Shown: one piece after another, positions 34,166 through 39,961 of the stretch
Layout of the letters: the number at the start of each line of letters is the position of its first letter
How positions within the stretch are numbered: position 1 is the first letter of the stretch
Position numbers and translations under genes: made by a program
Virus record (IMG/VR): IMGVR_UViG_3300049783_000449
Coordinates: 1 to 39,961 of that record
Strand: one strand, 5' to 3'
DNA length: 39,961 bases
From: a virus
The notes under the pieces: generated by a model
Database searches by the model: none
Told to the model about the DNA's origin: nothing
What the model saw: the letters and a program-made list of their open reading frames with translations, nothing else

Positions 34166-34744
34166 TTAGATAGGGTCATCATCTGATAAGTCTACAACAG
34201 GCTTCTCAACAGCCTTCGGTACTTCCTTCACAGGAGCCTTACCTGCCACTACAGAAGGATACAACTCCGTAAACAACTCCCTCACTTCCTTGTACCACTT
34301 AATAGCTACTGTAACCTGTGTGGTGTCAAGGAGAGCTTCTGCATCAAGTCCTAATACATCAGCAGCTAGATTCAAACACTGCCCAACTTCTGCTGGATTT
34401 ACAAAGCTACCCTTAGCTTGTGGAGCCTTGTAAGCAGGAGCTTGTTGCTGTGGCTGAGGAGCTTGTGCAGCCTGTGCTCCTTCTGTATTAAGAACAGATA
34501 GAGATGTCTTACTAATGTTCTTGAAGTCTCCATTCTGTTTGTACATGAACTCCACTTCCATTCCCTTCTGTAGGGTTTTGTAGTTCTCACCTTCTTTGTA
34601 AGAGATTTCAGGCTTCTTAGTGGTTCCCCAACTAATCCAATCCTCTCCTATCTTAATGCTACATCTATGTAAGTTACCAAAACGGTCTGGTTCGTTAAGT
34701 GGCTTGATACTGATTCCTTCTACGATTCCTGAAATTGACGGCAT
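34166..34744 (-). CDS. Single-stranded DNA-binding protein
   Basis: A 192-residue protein: an OB-fold-like N-terminal domain (about 1-85, with GISIKP, SIKIGEDWISWGTT and KGMEVEFMYKQNG), a Gln/Ala/Pro-rich linker (about 90-112), a helical segment (about 115-165) and an acidic tail DLSDDDPI like the protein-binding tip of SSBs. It would coat single-stranded DNA at the fork. The extra helical segment between linker and tail is unlike E. coli SSB. The start overlaps the upstream stop. Confidence 0.8.
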   Translation of the reverse strand: MPSISGIVEGISIKPLNEPDRFGNLHRCSIKIGEDWISWGTTKKPEISYKEGENYKTLQKGMEVEFMYKQNGDFKNISKTSLSVLNTEGAQAAQAPQPQQQAPAYKAPQAKGSFVNPAEVGQCLNLAADVLGLDAEALLDTTQVTVAIKWYKEVRELFTELYPSVVAGKAPVKEVPKAVEKPVVDLSDDDPI

Positions 34745-35016
34745 TATTCACTATCTCCTAAAAAGTTTAAATTAAAATATTCGTTGTCGTATGCTGCTTG
34801 TTGCTCTAATAAACTACTCATGCCTTGCTCAATCTCTTGTGATGTTAAGCTTGTTGTGAAGAACACCGACTCCTTACCTAGTAAGTGATGGACTTCTGTC
34901 TCTACCTCTGGTCTTACTCTATCAACTAAGCATACAATATTATGTGGCTTGATGCTATGTATTGCTTGTGTTGTTGACGGTATTCTAAGGAATACTGGTG
35001 GTGGTTTTAAATTCAT
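34744..35016 (-). CDS. Hypothetical protein, 90 aa
   Basis: Unknown mixed alpha/beta protein upstream of the SSB. The ATG at 35016 overlaps the previous stop (TAATG); a TTG six bases earlier is closer to the GAGAGG ribosome site, so the start is uncertain by two codons. No motif is recognised. Confidence 0.6.
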   Translation of the reverse strand: MNLKPPPVFLRIPSTTQAIHSIKPHNIVCLVDRVRPEVETEVHHLLGKESVFFTTSLTSQEIEQGMSSLLEQQAAYDNEYFNLNFLGDSE

Positions 35017-35261
35017 TAACAATGCGCCTCTCTGTAAGATTGTACTAAATCCTCTAACTCGAGTATCCTTTTAATGTCTGCTAGTGAGCGCACTGTATGA
35101 AAGTGAAGCAACTCTGTTCTTACGTCATTATCACCCCATCGAGAATTGCTATATGAGGATACATACGCATCGGGGTCTGCACGTAGATAGATAAGCCCGT
35201 AATCCTCACTTATATGAGTCGCACCATCTGGTGCATTATCTATAATTTCTCGATTATTCAT
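35016..35261 (-). CDS. Hypothetical protein, 81 aa
   Basis: Unknown acidic protein starting MNNREIIDNAPDGATHISED, a pattern (..AP.GATH......Y) seen at the start of many uncharacterised phage proteins. I chose the ATG at 35261, with AGAGGA upstream and an ATGA overlap with the preceding small gene, over a start 36 bases further upstream. Helical C-terminus. Confidence 0.65.
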   Translation of the reverse strand: MNNREIIDNAPDGATHISEDYGLIYLRADPDAYVSSYSNSRWGDNDVRTELLHFHTVRSLADIKRILELEDLVQSYREAHC

Positions 35262-35422
35262 CTGCTGTCCTCTTTTAAAAGCATAAGGTTTATGCACTTG
35301 AAGGGGTTCCTATAATTATAGCTTGTGTCTAACGTTCTCAATCTAAAAAAGAATATAGACCTAAAAGTAAAAACAAGCTCTAGTTTTATCTTTTCATATT
35401 TACATATGTTTATAACTATCAT
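35258..35422 (-). CDS. Small basic protein, 54 aa, after DNA polymerase
   Basis: A 54-residue basic protein (aromatic and Arg/Lys-rich, MIVINICKYEKIKLELVF at the start). The ribosome site AGGAGG, one of the strongest in the window, lies four bases before the ATG and overlaps the polymerase stop region. Its stop overlaps the next start (ATGA). No family is recognised. Confidence 0.6.
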   Translation of the reverse strand: MIVINICKYEKIKLELVFTFRSIFFFRLRTLDTSYNYRNPFKCINLMLLKEDSR

Positions 35423-35430
35423 ACTACCTC

Positions 35431-37428
35431 CTAGTGAACTTCTGCCCAATTTAAACCAATCTGCCCCTCACCTATCTGCTTGATAGTGAGATTGAAAAAC
35501 TCTCCTGCTTGTGCTATACATCTCTCCAATATACCCTTGACATCTTCTGCTATCTCAGGTTTTGTTTCAAATGTGTATTCATCGTGGTAGAAACATACTT
35601 GTTTGTAGTCTACACCATCTATGTACTTACTTCTTAGTTCTTTGTTAGCCATGACTGTTGCGACCTGCATCATAATAGCTTCATCACTCTGTACTGCGTA
35701 TACTAACACATCCTTCTCACTACGTACAAGCACTCTTCTCCCATCCAGTGCAACTATATATCCGTTATAGAACTCTGTCTTCTCTTGCTTCCTCCCATTC
35801 CATGTGTACTTCACTGTCCTTCTTCTTGCTGTCTTAACCCACTCTTCCCTGATATGAGCCTGTAGTCCTATCTGAGCTTGGAATACTGTATCAAATGCAG
35901 CCTTAACAGCCTTGCCTATAACAACAGCTCTTGCTTCGTTCTTCTCCCCTGCCATGAAGCCAATCTTCTTAGCACCACATCCAAACTTGTAACCATAAGA
36001 GAAGTTCTTAGCTGAATCCCTTTCTATGGTTTCCCTTCCTAGTGCAGGGAATAGTTTGTTAATCTCATCCCTAGCTCTCGTATGGCTATCTGTTCCTTTA
36101 GCCTTATCTCCATTTAATATCATATCCTCAAATATATCATCTGATATACCTGCATCCTTTGCTCTTGATACAATCATCCTGTCTTGACAACTAGCAGCAT
36201 CAGCACTAACCAATACCATCCCTTCTTCGGCTATAAAGCATCGTCTCATCTGCTTACCAAAGAAACTAGTTACCTTGGGGACATTGGCTAAACTGGCATG
36301 TCTAACTCGGTATGTGTCAGCGAATCCGCTCACTCTACTCTCTAAGCGTCCATCCTCCCTCACCCTATCCAACCACCCCTGTATACTAGAACGTCTGTGT
36401 ACGCACTGTACACGCTTACATATCAACCTCCCCAGCTTTCCATCAACACCAAGGAAGCTGTCATCAGAGGAGAGCTTAGGACTCGTTCTAACTGGATTAC
36501 CATCTTCATCTACTTCCTTTTTACTGTAGTTGTATTCTTCTGGTTGCCATCCCAAATCGAGAAGAAACTCTTTAACTTCTTTATCCGAGGCCAGATTAAC
36601 CCTCCTAAAATCCACCCTACAGAAAGGACCACCCACATTGCTAGCAAAACTATCCAAATCATTCTTATCTATCCACTTCTGTAGTCTTAGTGCCATTGTC
36701 CCTGCTTTAGTAAAGGGAGCTTGAACACCCTCACTATATCCGTCTTCCATCCTGTCTTCTTTAATCGTGGGAATCATAGGTAGTTGGGGATGTAACACTC
36801 TATCTATCCTATCCACCCACGTAGTAAGCTGTCTTATGTAACGCTCACATCTAGGAATATCAAGCTTCCATCCATGCTTCTCTTGTCTACTGATGCAGTC
36901 CATGAAGTCCATAGTGAGCCACACAGCTCTAGGAGGGAAGTTACCATTCTGTAGCTTCTTCTGCATCTCTAAGTACACAAGATACGTAATCTCTACATCC
37001 TCTACACATCTATGCATCATCTCAGGTGTGTACTGACTCCAGTCCTCATGTTCCACCTTACCCCTACCTAACCTATATCCCCAAGCTGCAAGGCTGTGAG
37101 GGCCATCTAGCTTCTTCCCTTTCTCTATGTAATCAAGCTTCATCTGTTCAGGTACAGGTATGTTCTTGCACAACTCTCGGGACAACAACACAGTATCTAT
37201 TACACGTCCTTTGTACTCATAGCCCCATATCTTTTTAAGAAGAGGCTTATCATATCCAATACCATGATGCATAATCAATACTGTTGCCTTATCAAGCATA
37301 GCCTCTATCTTAGCTTGTGTTCTAAACCTCCATACTTGCCCTGTTTCTGTACATTTAAACACAGCACACCATATCTGTGTAGCCTCTTGATAAAGGCCAT
37401 CAGCCTCTAGGTCACATACTAATTTCAT
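35431..37428 (-). CDS. T7-type DNA polymerase (family A)
   Basis: A 665-residue replicative polymerase like T7 gp5 (704 residues). Proofreading exonuclease: CDLEADG (D6, E8), GIGYDKP (D60), CVEDVEITY (D144). Polymerase: motif A DAASCQDR (410-417), motif B RDSAKNFSYGY (470-480), motif C YHDE (614-617), and the C-terminal GLNWAEVH resembles T7 GPNWAICH. The thumb (about 210-295) has an insertion comparable in place and length to the T7 thioredoxin-binding loop, so a host processivity partner is possible; the phage clamp fragment is another candidate. The motif A Glu that excludes ribonucleotides in T7 (E480) is Gln here. Confidence 0.93.
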   Translation of the reverse strand: MKLVCDLEADGLYQEATQIWCAVFKCTETGQVWRFRTQAKIEAMLDKATVLIMHHGIGYDKPLLKKIWGYEYKGRVIDTVLLSRELCKNIPVPEQMKLDYIEKGKKLDGPHSLAAWGYRLGRGKVEHEDWSQYTPEMMHRCVEDVEITYLVYLEMQKKLQNGNFPPRAVWLTMDFMDCISRQEKHGWKLDIPRCERYIRQLTTWVDRIDRVLHPQLPMIPTIKEDRMEDGYSEGVQAPFTKAGTMALRLQKWIDKNDLDSFASNVGGPFCRVDFRRVNLASDKEVKEFLLDLGWQPEEYNYSKKEVDEDGNPVRTSPKLSSDDSFLGVDGKLGRLICKRVQCVHRRSSIQGWLDRVREDGRLESRVSGFADTYRVRHASLANVPKVTSFFGKQMRRCFIAEEGMVLVSADAASCQDRMIVSRAKDAGISDDIFEDMILNGDKAKGTDSHTRARDEINKLFPALGRETIERDSAKNFSYGYKFGCGAKKIGFMAGEKNEARAVVIGKAVKAAFDTVFQAQIGLQAHIREEWVKTARRRTVKYTWNGRKQEKTEFYNGYIVALDGRRVLVRSEKDVLVYAVQSDEAIMMQVATVMANKELRSKYIDGVDYKQVCFYHDEYTFETKPEIAEDVKGILERCIAQAGEFFNLTIKQIGEGQIGLNWAEVH

Positions 37429-37463
37429 TCTGTTCTCCTGTATCCAAATACAATATCGAATGT

Positions 37464-37670
37464 TTAATCTTGTTCTGTATATCCATACATTCTAGCCATT
37501 TTAGCTACTTCTCCTAGGCATTCCGCTTCTGCAAACTCTCCTACTAAATTTTCTATTTCTTTCTCAAGCTCTGCATTCTTAGCAACTTCTGCTTGTAACA
37601 CTTGCATTTGTATCTGCAATATATCCCACAAATCTTTCCTATTGGCGTCTTTGTATTGTTCTAAGCTCAT
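37464..37670 (-). CDS. Small coiled-coil protein, 68 aa
   Basis: A 68-residue helical protein (heptads in ILQIQMQVLQAEVAKNAELE) just upstream of the polymerase gene. I chose the ATG at 37670, with GGGGAG upstream and a TGATG overlap with the preceding gene; upstream TTG codons are unlikely starts. Possibly an oligomerisation or polymerase-accessory factor; unproven. Confidence 0.65.
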   Translation of the reverse strand: MSLEQYKDANRKDLWDILQIQMQVLQAEVAKNAELEKEIENLVGEFAEAECLGEVAKMARMYGYTEQD

Positions 37671-37975
37671 CACATACTCCCCGACCAACAAGCTATATAA
37701 TATTTATTAGCAAACTCACTAATAATTCTCTTTTTGTACATGTCTGTGGCATACACTGGTCGCTGATACGCAGCAATAACAATGTGCATGTGTGCCCTGT
37801 ACAACCACTCCTCTTTCACTTCCTTTCCTAGTTTATCCACTACTACTTGAGCTTCAACCTCTGCCTGCCTAGCTTGCATTATTGTACTTGCTACATTCTT
37901 AATATTCAAACATGCATCTGGTCTAGCTTGAGCTAAGAGTGGTATCATCAATGCTGTTAGTATTAGTTTTTTCAT
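37670..37975 (-). CDS. Exported protein with signal peptide, 101 aa
   Basis: Starts with a classical Sec signal peptide (MKKLILTALMIPLLAQA, predicted cleavage after residue 17) and continues as a polar helical protein with two Cys in the mature part (C22, C95). A periplasmic product in the replication region is unusual; candidate roles are superinfection exclusion, envelope modification or lysis control. It lacks the lipobox of an outer spanin. It overlaps both neighbours. Confidence 0.7.
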   Translation of the reverse strand: MKKLILTALMIPLLAQARPDACLNIKNVASTIMQARQAEVEAQVVVDKLGKEVKEEWLYRAHMHIVIAAYQRPVYATDMYKKRIISEFANKYYIACWSGSM

Positions 37976-38517
37976 AACAACTCCTTATTCTCATGTATGT
38001 TGCCTATAATTTCAAAGTAGCGTGATTCGTCAATTTCTTTCCATCGCTCTCTAGACATGCTGTTTGTTCCGTAAGAGTCTTCAAGCATTAATCTACCCCG
38101 ATTTAAATAATCTTCACTAAGCCGCGAATACTTTTCTGATAACGTAGAATGTAGCGTGTGTTGATTCCATCCGTGAGATTCCCACATTAACGCCCTGTAC
38201 TGCAACTCTATGCCACCTAGCGCACCCTTAACCACCTGATAAATACAGTCATGTATGTGTTCACCGTTGTTTGATGTAAAATATACGTTTACCAAATCAC
38301 CTACGCAGTAATTAATTCCGTTTTTATCTTGTAGGTCAAAGTATTGCAATAGCTCAAATTCACCCTCTTCAAGATGTGTAAAGCCTCCATTATCTTCGTC
38401 AAATGGCTTGCCAGAAATTGACATTTTATCGAACTCATCATACATAACGCTTTCAACTTCAATCATGCAAGGATGCGGGCTTACTTTATCCCAAGCTCTA
38501 AATTTAATCTGTCTCAT
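37972..38517 (-). CDS. YopX-family protein
   Basis: A 181-residue protein with the YopX pattern: IKFRAWDK at the start (4-11), YFDLQDKNGINYCVGDLVNV (about 59-78) and the end FEIIGNIHENKELL. These proteins are widespread in phages and prophages and have no assigned biochemical function. It overlaps both neighbours by four bases (ATGA). Confidence 0.8.
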   Translation of the reverse strand: MRQIKFRAWDKVSPHPCMIEVESVMYDEFDKMSISGKPFDEDNGGFTHLEEGEFELLQYFDLQDKNGINYCVGDLVNVYFTSNNGEHIHDCIYQVVKGALGGIELQYRALMWESHGWNQHTLHSTLSEKYSRLSEDYLNRGRLMLEDSYGTNSMSRERWKEIDESRYFEIIGNIHENKELL

Positions 38518-38777
38518 AAATCACCCCTTGCTTCAGCTAGTAGTTGCTCTATTGGGTAATCCGTACCCCTGCCGTTAGCTAAGTCATCTAAAAATTTGTA
38601 CATCTCGGGTGCTGCTGCTATTAGATTAGCATCTGCTTCTGTGTAAACAGTGTCGCATATAACCTCTCCGATTTCTGAATAGCAAACCTCAAGATGTTTT
38701 AAATCTGGGTTATTCCAGTGAATTCCACAATCATTTATATACCATCTGCCCTTTGTAAATTTAGTTAACTCGCTCAT
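38514..38777 (-). CDS. Conserved phage protein, 87 aa
   Basis: Starts with FTKGRWYIND and holds YTEADANLIAAAPEMYKFLDDL (about 45-66), the hallmark (FTxGxW...EADAxLIAAAPELxxAL) of a common small phage protein of unknown function. The start overlaps the sigma-like gene stop (ATGA), so both would be made together. Confidence 0.75.
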   Translation of the reverse strand: MSELTKFTKGRWYINDCGIHWNNPDLKHLEVCYSEIGEVICDTVYTEADANLIAAAPEMYKFLDDLANGRGTDYPIEQLLAEARGDL

Positions 38778-39238
38778 ACCTTACCCCTTGTTGCCAACCC
38801 TTTCTTATTTCGAATGTAATCAGGACTCAGCCCCACTACTGCCCCTATCTCTTTAAACGTATATCCTAATGCTTCCATCTGTTGCACCTCTGTTAGTTTA
38901 TTGAATTCTCTCTCAACATATATCTGCTCCTCCATATCACATTCAAATGGGACATCATGCCAAGGCTCTATCTGCTCTGCACTGTTAGCTAATTTTATAT
39001 TAGCCTTAATGGGTCTGCATACTTCCTGCATTACAAGGATTCCTATGTATGCACTCTTAGAAGCCACCTCCGGTTTATAATTAGGGATGTTCTTCAGGAT
39101 AGTATAAGCAACATTCTGTACTATGTCTTCATAACCGGGAGTCCAAGATGCACATATTTTCCATTTCTTTAGGAGGAAATGTATGAGCTGCATGTTCTCC
39201 CCTACCCATTCTGGTGTTAAAGGCTCGTTGTCTTTCAT
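38774..39238 (-). CDS. Sigma-factor-like protein (regions 2 and 4)
   Basis: A 154-residue protein with the layout of a small sigma70-family factor. A region 2-like helix bundle spans about 34-80 (PGYEDIVQNVAYTILKNIPN, then SAYIGILVMQEVCRPIK). A region 4-like helix-turn-helix spans about 114-146 (LTEVQQMEALGYTFKEIGAV, then GLSPDYIRNKK). A ribosome site AGGAGG precedes the ATG. No phage RNA polymerase is visible in this window, so it could direct host polymerase to phage promoters. Related sigma-like phage regulators (ArpU/RinA type) or a plain DNA-binding protein are alternatives, because region 2 is diverged. Confidence 0.65.
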   Translation of the reverse strand: MKDNEPLTPEWVGENMQLIHFLLKKWKICASWTPGYEDIVQNVAYTILKNIPNYKPEVASKSAYIGILVMQEVCRPIKANIKLANSAEQIEPWHDVPFECDMEEQIYVEREFNKLTEVQQMEALGYTFKEIGAVVGLSPDYIRNKKGLATRGKV

Positions 39239-39573
39239 GTTTCCTCCTGCATCTCAATGTAACAGATACATGCTGCTACTAGTTTTGTGCATTTGTGTTG
39301 ATGCATTAAATATTGCCACCTTGAAAGGACGCAATACTCATACTTAACAGACATCAACTCATTCCAGCACTTATCAATAATAGCATCTGTGTCTACTGGG
39401 TTTGTGCATGGGTTATATTCCACATACTGAGAGCAGCTAGCCTCCATACTCATAACAGGGTCAGGAATTAGCACATATACGTCATTAGTGATGTATTTAA
39501 TTGCCAATAACTCAGCACACCGCTTATTAATATCAAGCTCAGTGTATGGTTTACCGTTTATTGTGTATGCCAT
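39235..39573 (-). CDS. NinX-like (DUF2591) protein
   Basis: A 112-residue protein resembling the NinX/DUF2591 phage family: a short N-terminal helix with LDINKRCAELLA (about 13-24), then YNPCTNPVDTDAII (about 53-66) like the family's YxPxxNPxDAWPII, and a C-terminal ACICYIEMQEE like AxxxxxLMQE. Function is unknown. It overlaps the sigma-like gene start (ATGA). Confidence 0.7.
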   Translation of the reverse strand: MAYTINGKPYTELDINKRCAELLAIKYITNDVYVLIPDPVMSMEASCSQYVEYNPCTNPVDTDAIIDKCWNELMSVKYEYCVLSRWQYLMHQHKCTKLVAACICYIEMQEET

Positions 39574-39761
39574 ATCCCCTCCAATTCATTAATATCTACT
39601 ACACATGAATGTCTGTCAGATTCAGGGTCAGCAACTTGCAGAGCAATCCACTTGGCCTCCGTTTCGTCCCCTGCTTCCACATCTAAACGGTAAGTAGCAT
39701 AACCCAAACAAGCGAAATTCTTTGTCAAATAAGTTTTTACTGTTACATCATACGTTTTCAT
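39558..39761 (-). CDS. Hypothetical protein, 67 aa
   Basis: Unknown protein with a beta-strand-rich first half (MKTYDVTVKTYLTKNF) followed by GDETEAKWIALQ, a layout seen in small phage ssDNA- or protein-binding accessory proteins; this is not diagnostic. GGAG lies seven bases before its ATG. It overlaps the neighbours on both sides. Confidence 0.6.
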   Translation of the reverse strand: MKTYDVTVKTYLTKNFACLGYATYRLDVEAGDETEAKWIALQVADPESDRHSCVVDINELEGIWHTQ

Positions 39762-39961
39762 AATCAGGCTCCAATTCCGTATTAATTATTACAAGCCTAT
39801 GTAGCTCCTTATCAATAGCTACAAGCTCACTATCTATTTCTGATATCCCTTCTTCATACTCCCCTATTTTAGCCAGAAATCCTGCTCTATTGTACTCCAG
39901 AAGTTCTGCTCTTTGAATCAAACTCGTACGTCTGGTATCACTAAGTTTTAATATAGAATGT
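39748..39961 (-). CDS. Partial coiled-coil protein, cut by window edge
   Basis: An open frame enters from the right edge and ends with TGA at 39750-39748. The visible 70 residues are charged and helical (LIQRAELLEYNRAGFLAKIG, then SEIDSELVAIDKELHRL) and look like a coiled coil. The N-terminus is outside the window. Its end overlaps the next gene by 14 bases. Confidence 0.6.
   Translation of the reverse strand, partial: HSILKLSDTRRTSLIQRAELLEYNRAGFLAKIGEYEEGISEIDSELVAIDKELHRLVIINTELEPDYENV

Noticed and set aside
1-39961. CRISPR array, integrase or temperate repressor
   Set aside because: No regular repeat-spacer pattern, recombinase motif or typical repressor gene was found; the layout is that of a lytic phage.

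Overview
The window is most of the genome of a lytic, short-tailed (podovirus-type) bacteriophage. The evidence is a full head, tail and ejection module of the T7 supergroup (TerL, portal, scaffold, capsid, tubular tail proteins, internal virion proteins, two tail spikes) plus a T7 gp5-type DNA polymerase, a FEN-type 5' exonuclease and an SSB-like protein. No phage RNA polymerase, integrase, tRNA or CRISPR array is visible, and no helicase or primase lies in the window. T7-like architecture without a phage RNA polymerase is known from marine phages of the SIO1/VpV262 type (Zobellviridae), and I infer a relative of these. The DNA is AT-rich. The phage carries a fragment very like the gammaproteobacterial DnaN clamp (an eight-residue stretch identical to E. 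coli as I recall it), which suggests a gammaproteobacterial, possibly marine, host.

Layout. (1) 1-2426, minus strand: short, mostly unknown genes plus a truncated beta-clamp gene, with repeated leaders and one good sigma70-type promoter. (2) About 1955-3138: mostly non-coding control region with a minus-strand terminator, AT-rich repeats, hairpins and a plus-strand promoter candidate. Transcription diverges from here. (3) 3139-29110, plus strand: late genes in the order putative holin, two tail spikes, TerS candidate, membrane coiled-coil protein, TerL, portal, small proteins, scaffold, capsid, head protein, tail adaptor, split tail nozzle, cupin, internal virion proteins, and accessory structural genes. 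Most junctions are ATGA or TAATG overlaps, so translation is probably coupled. (4) 29129-29153: a bidirectional terminator between convergent units. (5) 29163-39961, minus strand: replication and early genes read leftward. From the right edge these are a truncated coiled-coil gene, NinX-like protein, sigma-like factor, YopX protein, exported protein, DNA polymerase, SSB, exonuclease, HNH nuclease, metallophosphoesterase and a lysozyme/transglycosylase-like protein.

If the molecule is circularly permuted, the two minus-strand blocks would form one early/replication arm facing away from the late arm. The most interesting items are the truncated clamp, which keeps the DnaN peptide-binding pocket but lacks domain I and half of domain III, and the sigma-like protein. 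Together they suggest a phage that redirects host RNA polymerase and the host sliding-clamp network. Other notable points are a tail-nozzle gene split into two coupled ORFs, a small gene bounded by perfect 18-bp repeats at its start and stop, and repeated 37-bp leaders in the early region.
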